DNA from: Galbibacter orientalis DSM 19592
GTDB taxonomy: Bacteria > Bacteroidota > Bacteroidia > Flavobacteriales > Flavobacteriaceae
Direction: 5' to 3'
NCBI RefSeq assembly: GCF_000260115.1
Contig: NZ_JH651379.1
Span: 2,583,466-2,647,465 of the forward strand
DNA length: 64,000 bases
In this document: positions 26,031-33,763 of the stretch, one piece after another
Layout of the letters: every line of letters starts with the position of its first letter
How positions within the stretch are numbered: the first letter of the stretch is position 1
Notes under the pieces: generated by a model
What the model was told of the DNA's origin: nothing
Seen by the model: only the letters and a program-made list of their open reading frames with translations
Database searches by the model: none
Position numbers and translations under genes: made by a program

Positions 26031-27500
26031 TTATTTATAAATTAGCGCATTACTAAAATCTTGTTCTGGTTTTTTTAAATCCACTAAATTTCCATTAATA
26101 ATTAAATATTCTAAGGAATCATTCTTCTTCAAGAAAAAAGTTGGATTAGCGCCCACATATAAATTCACAGCTGTATTTTTTTTATCTGAAATAACGTGTA
26201 AAGGAATATTTATAGCATCTTTATCTTCAGGAAGGTGTTCCACTTTTACGTAAGCAAACCCTTCTTTTAAAAATGAAGAAACCCCTTTTTCTACAACAGC
26301 ATTTATAGTTGAGAATGTCTCCGGATATACCTTTGGAGCAACTACTGCGTAAGCAGATGCATCAAACTCTTTATACCCATAATACGTAGATAAATCTCCC
26401 ATATCCGATACTCCTGCTTTGTAATAATAACCAGATTCGGTATGAGCAGACACCTCCCTACTATCTATTCCTAAATCTACGGTATACGTATTTCCTAATA
26501 ATTCGTACTGAACCCCTATTAGTTTTAAGTCGAATAATTTCCTGTCGTTTTCAGGGATTTTAAAATATTCTTCTTTAGATGATTTCTCATACTCTTTGGT
26601 TGCAATTGCTCTAATTGCAGATAAAATAGTTACGAAATTCAACTTTCTGATAAATTGCTTTTCAGGGTCGTTTGGATATCCACCAGACTCTATTAAAACA
26701 ACACTTGTTCCCCATTTCTGAATATTATCTCCAAATGCACGCGGCTCAAAATCATCATTATACCTCCCTACTTGTCCTGGTGCATATTTTTGAAGAATTC
26801 CATTCATATACCCAATAAGTTTCATGGCATTTTCCCTAACATTATTCACCTCCTTTTCATAATTATATGCAGGCGCTAAATAAGAAATAGTTGCTGGCTT
26901 TGGAGTTCTATTAGCATTGTAATACGTACTTTGATCGTGTAAATTAAAACCAAAATCGGCTTCCAAACTATCTCGAACCCGCTTTAATGTTTTACTTTCT
27001 GGAGATTGTAATCTAACAGCATCTCTATTTATATCTACTCCTAAAGCATTTCTTCTGGTAAACAATTCGGCTCCATCTGGGTTTAACATGGGCAAGAAAT
27101 GAATCCTTAAATTGGACAGCATCTCTTCTTTTTCCTTCTGAAAATCTGTTGATTTAAAAAAGTTCATAATATCAAAAATCGCCATGGTAGCAGTAGATTC
27201 ATCGCCATGCATTTGCGACCAAAGAAAAACATCCACCTCTCCTTCTCCAAAGCTTATTAAATTTAAACTCTTCCCTTTTATGGAAGTTCCTACTTTATTC
27301 ACTTCAAAAAAAGAATCAGGTTTTAATTCTTCAATTAAAGGCATTATTTTACTGTGCGTAAACCTTCTAATTGTAATACTTTCCTCTTTATAGCTATCGT
27401 ATTTTTCAAATAGTTCATTGTAAAAGCCTTGTGCTGAAATCGATAAAAAGCTTCCTATAAAAAATATCGAGAGTATAATTTTTCTTATATTCTTATTCAT
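26031..27500 (-). CDS. M14 family zinc carboxypeptidase, exported
   Basis: 489 residues with a signal peptide (about 1-22, FLSISAQ). The catalytic domain shows HGDES (His and Glu zinc ligands), NLHDQS (third ligand region) and a likely catalytic Glu in VVLIESGGYP. The C-terminal 150 residues are a beta-rich extension of unknown role. Exported M14 peptidases cleave C-terminal residues from peptides, sometimes from murein peptides. The gene starts 6 bases after the stop of an amidase lipoprotein gene, so a joint role in cell-wall or peptide digestion is reasonable. Confidence 0.88.
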   Translation of the reverse strand: MNKNIRKIILSIFFIGSFLSISAQGFYNELFEKYDSYKEESITIRRFTHSKIMPLIEELKPDSFFEVNKVGTSIKGKSLNLISFGEGEVDVFLWSQMHGDESTATMAIFDIMNFFKSTDFQKEKEEMLSNLRIHFLPMLNPDGAELFTRRNALGVDINRDAVRLQSPESKTLKRVRDSLEADFGFNLHDQSTYYNANRTPKPATISYLAPAYNYEKEVNNVRENAMKLIGYMNGILQKYAPGQVGRYNDDFEPRAFGDNIQKWGTSVVLIESGGYPNDPEKQFIRKLNFVTILSAIRAIATKEYEKSSKEEYFKIPENDRKLFDLKLIGVQYELLGNTYTVDLGIDSREVSAHTESGYYYKAGVSDMGDLSTYYGYKEFDASAYAVVAPKVYPETFSTINAVVEKGVSSFLKEGFAYVKVEHLPEDKDAINIPLHVISDKKNTAVNLYVGANPTFFLKKNDSLEYLIINGNLVDLKKPEQDFSNALIYK

Positions 27501-27506
27501 TGGTAC

Positions 27507-28166
27507 TTATCCTTTAGGTAATGGTTTTATATCTAATTTTTTAGTTCTCTTTCTTATTTCTTCCATAAATTCTTTATTCGGGTCTGTTTTCACAGTTCTA
27601 TAACTATCGTTTTTTTCAAGCCATAAGTCGGTTTTCTCAAATAATTGATATTCATAATGACCAATAACATAATCAATTGGATACTTCTTTTTCAAATATT
27701 TTATCAACTTTACATTGGCTCTCAACTGTGCATCTGTTAAGGGTAAATCTGAGCCTCCTACATTTTCTATCCCAATAGCACAATGATTTAAACCTATTAC
27801 ATGGCGAGCCATAGTAGTTTCTGGCATTAAATTATAAATAATTCCATCTTGATCCACTACAAACTGAGAGGAAACATTCAAGCTTCCTGCGCCTGCAATA
27901 GCATTTCTATGCTCTGGCAAATTAGCTTCATAAAAAGCATCAACCGTTTTTTGAAACGTGGGAATTTCTGTCCAATGAACCACTATCATTTTAGGAATAA
28001 TAGTTGGCTCTTCTTGCCTTATTCCATAATGTTCTTCCATATAACTCAAGGTTAAATTACTCCTTTCCTCGTCAAAAACAATAGGCTCTTGAATTATTTT
28101 TGGACCACAAGAAAAACATCCAACTATTATGATAACGTATAAATATGCTACTTTCTTTTTCATCAC
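27507..28166 (-). CDS. N-acetylmuramoyl-L-alanine amidase lipoprotein
   Basis: 219 residues. The lipobox VGCFSC (Cys20) follows a hydrophobic signal. The amidase_2 (AmpD/PGRP) fold shows VVHWTEIPT (zinc His), ARHVIGLNHCAIGIENVGG, VIGHYEY and KTDPNKEF (zinc Asp). It would cut the bond between MurNAc and L-Ala of peptidoglycan stem peptides in the periplasm, anchored to a membrane. It sits directly upstream of the M14 peptidase, 6 bases away, forming a two-gene unit. Confidence 0.9.
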   Translation of the reverse strand: MMKKKVAYLYVIIIVGCFSCGPKIIQEPIVFDEERSNLTLSYMEEHYGIRQEEPTIIPKMIVVHWTEIPTFQKTVDAFYEANLPEHRNAIAGAGSLNVSSQFVVDQDGIIYNLMPETTMARHVIGLNHCAIGIENVGGSDLPLTDAQLRANVKLIKYLKKKYPIDYVIGHYEYQLFEKTDLWLEKNDSYRTVKTDPNKEFMEEIRKRTKKLDIKPLPKG

Positions 28167-28261
28167 TTTTATTTTCCTTAAAAATAAGAATATCTTGTCA
28201 ATTATAATTCCTAATGTAGAATTTAATTTACATAAAATCCAACTTTACTTAAACACTTAGC

Positions 28262-28300
28262 TTATAAACAAATTAAATTCTCTATTAGGGATTAAACCAA
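28262..28300 (+). repeat. Fragment of repeat A
   Basis: About 39 bases (AAATTAAATTCTCTATTAGG then GATTAAACCAAAA) resemble the 3' end of repeat A copy 1 (ATAAAACTCTCAATAAGG then GATTAAACTAAAA). It directly precedes the cysH terminator. Similarity is short, so confidence is low. Confidence 0.4.
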
Positions 28301-28329
28301 AAAAGGGGATTGCTGCTAGCAATCCCCTT
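28299..28329 (-). terminator. cysH terminator
   Basis: Perfect stem AAGGGGATTGC / GCAATCCCCTT (28303-28313 and 28319-28329), 5-base loop, followed on the minus strand by a T-run. It lies 24 bases after the cysH stop. Confidence 0.9.
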
Positions 28330-28353
28330 CCAGAATATCTTAAACTATTTTTT

Positions 28354-28965
28354 TTAGCTTACATGTAAGCCACACTCCCTATTCTCTAAAACCTTGGTAG
28401 GGTCAAAATAATTAAATTCGTTTTCTAGATTATGAGCCTCCAAATAAGCATCTAACTCTTCATCTGAATAATAATAAAATGGACTCACTTTTAAAACACC
28501 ATCATTTCCTTTGGTTACAATATCCAAACTATCTCTAAATGCAGTTTGTCCTTTTCTAAGGTTTGTAAACCATATATCCGGTTTATTTTCTGCCATTGCT
28601 CTCTTAAATGGCTCTAACTTAACCTGTTCTGTAAACACTTTATGCAAAGGGTCTTCAATACTAGGAATTCCCATTACCATATTTCTGTGTGCTACCGTTT
28701 GTTTAGGAACATATAATTTAATATTTAATGCCAAAGATTTTATTAAACGCTCTGCATGTAAATAAGTTTTATTGGTATTGTAACCTGTATCACACCAAAT
28801 TACAGGAAGCTCTTTTTTTTCTGAAGTGGTAGCGTGTAAAATAGCTGCTTCATACGGACGGAAATTTGTGGTTACAACAGGATTTTGACCTTGAGTCAAT
28901 GCCCATTTTACAATTTCCGAAGGAGATTTATCTTTTAAATTTTTATTTATTTCTACTAAATCCAT
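28354..28965 (-). CDS. cysH: Phosphoadenosine phosphosulfate reductase family protein
   Basis: 203 residues, shorter than E. coli CysH (244). It has an adenine-nucleotide hydrolase-like fold: a P-loop region (VVTTNFRPYEAAILHA near 29-44), WCDTGYNTNKTYLHAE, LRKGQTAFRDSL (substrate-binding Arg/Gln pattern) and the catalytic C-terminal ECGLH. The paired-Cys motifs of APS reductases with an iron-sulfur cluster are absent, so PAPS is the likelier substrate. It would reduce PAPS to sulfite. An Rrf2 regulator gene is upstream, but no cysD/cysN follow in this window. A TATCTTTG promoter box and a palindrome precede the gene. Confidence 0.85.
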   Translation of the reverse strand: MDLVEINKNLKDKSPSEIVKWALTQGQNPVVTTNFRPYEAAILHATTSEKKELPVIWCDTGYNTNKTYLHAERLIKSLALNIKLYVPKQTVAHRNMVMGIPSIEDPLHKVFTEQVKLEPFKRAMAENKPDIWFTNLRKGQTAFRDSLDIVTKGNDGVLKVSPFYYYSDEELDAYLEAHNLENEFNYFDPTKVLENRECGLHVS

Positions 28966-28990
28966 AACTCTTTATTTCTATACTAAAAAG

Positions 28991-28998
28991 CAAAGATA
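28991..28998 (-). promoter_or_regulatory. Putative -7 box of cysH
   Basis: Reads TATCTTTG on the minus strand, a full TAnnTTTG match, 25 bases before the ATG. Confidence 0.55.
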
Positions 28999-29006
28999 TC
29001 AATAGT

Positions 29007-29021
29007 CTAGTTAATTACTAG
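29007..29021. promoter_or_regulatory. Palindrome in the cysH promoter
   Basis: CTAGTTAATTACTAG is a palindrome with 5-base arms CTAGT/ACTAG. It lies 8 bases upstream of the cysH -7 box, in the promoter spacer, and downstream of the Rrf2 gene. This is a plausible Rrf2 operator, by position. Confidence 0.5.
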
Positions 29022-29075
29022 GTTTTTAACAAAAAAATCACAGAATATTTTTTCAACTAACTAAAAATAAGCATC

Positions 29076-29501
29076 TTAAGCGGTTAAAGTAGATCTAGTT
29101 AAATCTGCCAAAGTTTTATTTTCTAATACTTTTAAGGTACTATCTCTAACCTCTATCATTAACCTACTTAGCGAGCAAGCTTCTTCATTTTTACAATCAT
29201 CACATTTTTCGTAAAAATTAAGACTTACACAAGGAAGCATTGCAATAGGGCCTTCTAGTACTCTAATTAGAGAAGCTACAGTTATTTTTTCGGGATCCCG
29301 AATGAGGTAATAGCCACCTCCCTTTCCTTTTTTCGACCCTAAAAAACCGCTATTTTTTAGTTGAAGTAAAATAATTTCCAGAAATTTTTTGGAGATATTT
29401 TCTTGCTCTGCAATTTCTGAAATGAGCACAGGACTCTTACTTTCCTTTTTGGCCATGTAAGTAAGTGCCTTTAAACCATATTTTGTTTTCTTTGAAAGCA
29501 T
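29076..29501 (-). CDS. Rrf2 family transcriptional regulator
   Basis: 141 residues. The N-terminal winged helix has KTKYGLKALTYMAKKE and SEIAEQENISKKFLEIILLQLKNSG, then the wing GSKKGKGGGYYLIRDP. The C-terminal half carries Cys residues (MLPCVSLNFYEKCDDCKNE then ACSLSR), a set like that of IscR or NsrR. It may hold an iron-sulfur cluster or act as a CymR-like sulfur sensor. It lies 110 bases upstream of cysH on the same strand with a palindrome between, so control of cysH is likely by context. Confidence 0.88.
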   Translation of the reverse strand: MLSKKTKYGLKALTYMAKKESKSPVLISEIAEQENISKKFLEIILLQLKNSGFLGSKKGKGGGYYLIRDPEKITVASLIRVLEGPIAMLPCVSLNFYEKCDDCKNEEACSLSRLMIEVRDSTLKVLENKTLADLTRSTLTA

Positions 29502-29541
29502 AAGTTATTTTAAAATCTATATCGCTAGGTCTTTAAATATA

Positions 29542-30474
29542 CTATTTTTTTGGGAGAAATATTTCTGCCATCATACAACGGGCACTTCCTCCTCCGCATG
29601 TTTCTATAGTTTCTAAATTGCTCGATAAAATTGTAGCGTATTTTTCTATAGATTTTGTCTGATTAGAATGCAAACTTTCATGAGCAGATTTACTCATTAT
29701 TAAATATTTTTCTCCTGTTTCTGATTGAGCTTGTAGCATGTTTCCTGCAAAATTGCTCATTTGAGTTTCAGAAATTACAATAATTTCTTTTCCATCTTTT
29801 TTAAGATGATCTACTAAGTTTTTGCGCTCCTTCTTATCGTCAATAGTATCTAAACAAACAACCGCAAAATTATCTCCAACACACATCATTACATTGGTAT
29901 GATAAATTGGTTTTCTTACTCCATCAACATCTTGATTGGCAGTAAAAATAACAGGGAAATATTCAAAGTCTTCACAAAATTCTATAAATAAATCCTCATC
30001 TGCTCTTGGAGAAAGTGCGCAATATGCTTTTCTATGTACACGGTCTAAAATTATACTTCCAGTTCCTTCCAAAAAAATCCCTTCTTCTTCAGCAGAGGTA
30101 TAATCCATTACATTCTCAACACAAAAATTGTTTGCCTCCAATACATCCAATATATCTTCTCTCCGCTCATTTCTTCTGTTTTCTGCAAACATTGGGTAAA
30201 GCGTTACAGTTCCATCCTCATGTGTAGAAATCCAATTATTAGGAAAAATAGAATCTGGAGTATCTGGTTTTAGGGTATCTTGAACCGTAATAACTTGAAT
30301 CCCGGCAGCCCTAATTTTTTCCACAAAAGTATCAAATTCTTTTTGAGCTTTGGCATTTATTGCCTCGTTCATCATATCGATATCTTCCTGAAAATAATTA
30401 TTAACGGCTGTTTGCTCGTTCATTCTAAAACTAATTGGACGAACCATTAAAATTGTATTCGTAACCTGACTCAT
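29542..30474 (-). CDS. ctlX: Citrulline utilization hydrolase CtlX (amidinotransferase superfamily)
   Basis: 310 residues. The protein starts near MVRPISFRMNEQT, and shows FPNNWISTHEDG, VHRKAYCALSPRAD and the C-terminal CGGGSARCMMAEIF with the likely catalytic Cys. This matches the guanidine-group-modifying family called CtlX, linked to citrulline or arginine use. It lies 79 bases downstream of a DDAH-like hydrolase, a second member of the same superfamily. The Rrf2 gene begins 40 bases after its stop, so it may be co-transcribed. The exact substrate is inferred from family naming. Confidence 0.85.
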   Translation of the reverse strand: MSQVTNTILMVRPISFRMNEQTAVNNYFQEDIDMMNEAINAKAQKEFDTFVEKIRAAGIQVITVQDTLKPDTPDSIFPNNWISTHEDGTVTLYPMFAENRRNERREDILDVLEANNFCVENVMDYTSAEEEGIFLEGTGSIILDRVHRKAYCALSPRADEDLFIEFCEDFEYFPVIFTANQDVDGVRKPIYHTNVMMCVGDNFAVVCLDTIDDKKERKNLVDHLKKDGKEIIVISETQMSNFAGNMLQAQSETGEKYLIMSKSAHESLHSNQTKSIEKYATILSSNLETIETCGGGSARCMMAEIFLPKK

Positions 30475-30553
30475 ATCCTTCTAAATTTTAATCGCGCAAA
30501 GCTACAAAGAAAGTTAGACAGTATGCATAAAACAACTTGCTTTGATTAAGATT

Positions 30554-31468
30554 TTATGCACGAATTAATGGCATAGTTGAACAACGTAAAAGTCCTTCCT
30601 GTTTAGATATTTCACTATAAGGAATCTCTTCAACTGTAAATTTATTTTCGCGAAGCCAATTATTAAGTCGCTTAAAGTTTTTTTCTGAAACTACTACTTC
30701 TGGAGAGATTGAAAACACATTGCTAAACATATAATACATCTCATCTTTTGTAATATGAAATAAGTTTTCCTCCCCAAATAAATCCACTAAATAATTATAG
30801 TCTGCTTCCTTTCTAAAACCTTCTTTATGAATAATTCCTTTGCTCGTTCCTACTGGCTGAAAACAACAATCCAAATGCAAAGCATTGTCTCTAGCAATGG
30901 TATTTGATTTACTTAAATCAAATTCTTTCACAATTTTATTAGGAAACATTTCTTTAATAAAATTAACCCCATGCATATTTGTTCTAGCTGTAATAAGATC
31001 TGGATAATCGGCTCCTTTGTAGGTTCCTATAAAAATATGGTCATTCCAAAGCATAACATCGCCACCTTCTATATGCACTTCTTTTGGAGGTGTTATCACT
31101 TTTGAAGGCTCTATTTGATTTATTACATACTGAATAGCTTCCAGTTCTTTTTCTCGATCTGGCAATATATTCGATTTTATAAAGAAATCGTCAATAACAA
31201 AAGCGATATCTCTTGAGAAGATTTGATTGCAATTTTCTATTAATTCTGGTCTGTATACTTTTACATCATACTTTTCAAAAACAGTATTAAAAGCTTCCAT
31301 TTCTGGAATCATATCTGCTTCTACAGGATAGGTTCCTGCTTTTATAAATTCCAACGACTTTGGGTCGTATGCATCTTCTATAGTTGGTGTAGGCCCATTA
31401 CTTTTTGCAGTTCCTAAAACTACTGCTTCAAGTTTAGAAGTCTCATTTTCTACATGAAGTTTTAACAT
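30554..31468 (-). CDS. DDAH/arginine deiminase-like amidinotransferase family protein
   Basis: 304 residues. Motifs: SRDIAFVIDDFFIKSN (near the substrate Asp), EGGDVMLWNDHIFIGT, LHLDCCFQPVG (catalytic His) and RCSTMPLIRA at the end (catalytic Cys). These fit the guanidino-group hydrolases that cut arginine derivatives to citrulline. The precise substrate (dimethylarginine, arginine, or other) cannot be assigned. It follows gltA after a terminator, and precedes ctlX. Confidence 0.82.
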   Translation of the reverse strand: MLKLHVENETSKLEAVVLGTAKSNGPTPTIEDAYDPKSLEFIKAGTYPVEADMIPEMEAFNTVFEKYDVKVYRPELIENCNQIFSRDIAFVIDDFFIKSNILPDREKELEAIQYVINQIEPSKVITPPKEVHIEGGDVMLWNDHIFIGTYKGADYPDLITARTNMHGVNFIKEMFPNKIVKEFDLSKSNTIARDNALHLDCCFQPVGTSKGIIHKEGFRKEADYNYLVDLFGEENLFHITKDEMYYMFSNVFSISPEVVVSEKNFKRLNNWLRENKFTVEEIPYSEISKQEGLLRCSTMPLIRA

Positions 31469-31538
31469 AAATATCTTTTTAAACTAGCATTTCTAGATGA
31501 AGATCAAAAATATCATTAATAATCGACATACAATCAAT

Positions 31539-31572
31539 AAAAAAGGGCATGTTATAGATTAACATACCCTTT
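31539..31572 (-). terminator. gltA terminator
   Basis: Stem AAAGGGCATGTTA / TAACATACCCTTT (31542-31554 and 31560-31572), one mismatch in 13, 5-base loop, followed by T-run on the minus strand. It lies 24 bases after the gltA stop. Confidence 0.88.
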
Positions 31573-31595
31573 AAAAATTTTATATGGTTTTTTAT

Positions 31596-32879
31596 TTACC
31601 TTTTTTCTACTTCTACAAAAGGTCTTAAATTCTCACCAACATATACTTGACGTGGTCTACCAATTGGTTCTTTTTTCAATCTCATCTCTCTCCATTGAGC
31701 AATCCAACCTGGTAATCTCCCTAAAGCAAACATTACGGTAAACATTTCTGTAGGAATTCCTAAAGCTCTGTATATAATTCCTGAGTAAAAATCTACGTTA
31801 GGATATAATTTTCTTTTTACGAAATAATCGTCTTCTAATGCTTGTTTTTCTAATCCTTTGGCAATTGATAAAACTGGATCTTCAACGCCTAAATCTCCTA
31901 AAACTTCATCTGCAGATTTCTTGATAATTTTAGCACGTGGATCAAAGTTTTTATATACTCTATGCCCAAATCCCATTAAACGGAAAGGATCTTCTTTATC
32001 CTTAGCTTTTTCCATGTATTTTGCAGTATCACCTCCGTCTTCTTTAATTCCTTCCAACATTTCAATAACCGCTTGGTTTGCTCCACCATGAAGAGGCCCC
32101 CATAATGCAGAAACACCTGCAGAAAGAGATGCAAATAATCCTGCATGAGATGAACCTACAATTCTTACTGTAGATGTAGAGCAATTTTGCTCATGATCTG
32201 CATGAAGAATTAATAATTTATCTAATGCTTCAACCACAACAGGATTTAATTTATACTCTTCGTTTGGTTTTTTAAACATCATATAAAGCATGTTCTCCAC
32301 ATAACCAAGAGAAGCATTCCCGTAATCATAAGGCTTAGCATTTCTTCTACGTAATGTCCATGCTGCTAAAACAGGAAATTTACCCATAATTTTAACGATG
32401 GCCTGATACATATCTTCTTCAGAATTTATATCAACACAAGAAGGGTTAAATGCAGTCAATGCACTAGTTAAGGAAGATAACACCCCCATTGGATGTGCAG
32501 TTCTTGGAAAACTATCTACAATTTTCTTAACGTCTTCATCTACCTCAGAATTTGCTTTGATATCATTATGGAATTTCTCTAACTGTGTTTTATTAGGAAG
32601 CTCTCCAAAAATTAATAAATAAGCAACTTCAAGGAAGTCAGCTTTCTCGGCTAGGTCTTCAATAGCATAACCCCGGTACCTTAAAATACCTTTTTCTCCA
32701 TCTAAATAAGTTATTGCACTTTCACAAGAACCTGTGTTTTTGTATCCTGGATCTAAAGTAATAATACCTGCTGAAGCTCTTAGCGTTTTAATATCTATTG
32801 CTAATTCATTTTCTGTACCTTCAACAACTGGAAATTCTATTTTTTTACCTTTATACTCAATAGTAGCCGTATCTGACAT
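31596..32879 (-). CDS. gltA: Citrate synthase
   Basis: Condenses acetyl-CoA and oxaloacetate at entry to the TCA cycle. 427 residues, the E. coli-like type II size. Motifs: LHADHEQNCSTSTVRIVGSS (first catalytic His), PLHGGANQAV (second His), GFGHRVYKNFDPRA, and a C-terminal Asp region. The start MSDTATIEYKG is standard. Its 5' side is an 884-base non-coding stretch with five tandem repeats. Its 3' end has a terminator before the DDAH-like gene. Confidence 0.97.
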   Translation of the reverse strand: MSDTATIEYKGKKIEFPVVEGTENELAIDIKTLRASAGIITLDPGYKNTGSCESAITYLDGEKGILRYRGYAIEDLAEKADFLEVAYLLIFGELPNKTQLEKFHNDIKANSEVDEDVKKIVDSFPRTAHPMGVLSSLTSALTAFNPSCVDINSEEDMYQAIVKIMGKFPVLAAWTLRRRNAKPYDYGNASLGYVENMLYMMFKKPNEEYKLNPVVVEALDKLLILHADHEQNCSTSTVRIVGSSHAGLFASLSAGVSALWGPLHGGANQAVIEMLEGIKEDGGDTAKYMEKAKDKEDPFRLMGFGHRVYKNFDPRAKIIKKSADEVLGDLGVEDPVLSIAKGLEKQALEDDYFVKRKLYPNVDFYSGIIYRALGIPTEMFTVMFALGRLPGWIAQWREMRLKKEPIGRPRQVYVGENLRPFVEVEKR

Positions 32880-32916
32880 AATATATTTTAGTTTATTTAA
32901 ATTTTTACAAGTGTTG

Positions 32917-32924
32917 CGAAAATA
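32917..32924 (-). promoter_or_regulatory. Possible -7 box of gltA
   Basis: Reads TATTTTCG on the minus strand, one mismatch to TAnnTTTG, 38 bases before the ATG. No -33 box was found, so this is tentative. Confidence 0.3.
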
Positions 32925-33156
32925 CGAAATAATGTGTTAAATTACGGTTAATCAGCAGTCTTTTTACTAGTTTCAAAGGTTAAAATGATGCCAAAATTTA
33001 TTTCTGAAAAATGTAGATTTTGTTTCTTTCAATCAAAATGCTTGAAAATGAATATTTCGCATTTTTTTATGTTGAAAATTTCTAATTTGAAAAAATAATT
33101 ATACAATCTTAAAAAACAACTCAATTCTTTATTAAATTGTTATTTTTTAATACTTA

Positions 33157-33654
33157 ATTATTAATGTCTGTGTAAAAACACAAGACCGCTTCGCTATAAG
33201 AAAAAAGAACAAAGACTAAATCTTAACTATCACAAAAAAATATGTAGTTTAAAAAAATTATTAATGTCCATGTAAAAACACAAGACCGCTTCGCTATAAG
33301 AAAAAAGAACAAAGACTAAATCTTAACTATCATAAAATATGTAGTTTAAAAAAATTATTAATGTCCATGTAATAACACAAGACCGCTTCGCTATAAGAAA
33401 AAAGAACAAAGACTAGATCTTAGACTATCATAAATATGTAGTTTAAAAAAATTATTAATGTCTGTGTAAAAATACAAGACCGCTTCGCTATAAGAAAAAA
33501 GAACAAAGACTAAATCTTAACTATCACAAAAAAAATATGTAGTTTTTAAAAATTATTAATGTCCATGTAAAAATACAAGACCGCTTCGCTGTAAGAAAAA
33601 AGAACAAAGACTAAATCTTAGACTATCATAAAATATGTAGTTTAAAAAAAATAA
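33157..33654. repeat. Tandem array of five ~100 bp units (element B family)
   Basis: Units begin at about 33157, 33257, 33354, 33451 and 33552 (periods 100, 97, 97 and 101). Each has ATTATTAATGTC, AAGACCGCTTCGCT, AAGAAAAAAGAACAAAGACT, a CTATCA block and ATATGTAGTTT. Units differ by a few substitutions and A-run lengths. The reverse complement matches the 3' 80-100 bases of repeat B at 21944-22021 and 58247-58343. No unit codes for protein. The array lies upstream of gltA and downstream of the glgA terminator. Confidence 0.92.
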
Positions 33655-33687
33655 TACTTGATATTGAGAACCTCCAATACCAAGTAT
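33654..33687 (-). terminator. glgA terminator
   Basis: Stem ATACTTGATATTG / CAATACCAAGTAT (33654-33666 and 33675-33687), 12 of 13 pairs, 8-base loop. On the minus strand it is followed by a T-rich tail (TATTTTTTTT). It lies 77 bases after the glgA stop and ends where the tandem array begins. Confidence 0.85.
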
Positions 33688-33763
33688 AAAAAATTATTAA
33701 TTCAGCACCGTATAAAAAACTAATTTTTATAATTGTTTTAATTGCTGAAGAAAAGGGAATTCT

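Noticed and set aside
33157-33654. Possible CRISPR array
   Set aside because: Whole 97-101 base units are repeated with only scattered differences; there are no short repeats separated by unique spacers, and no cas genes.
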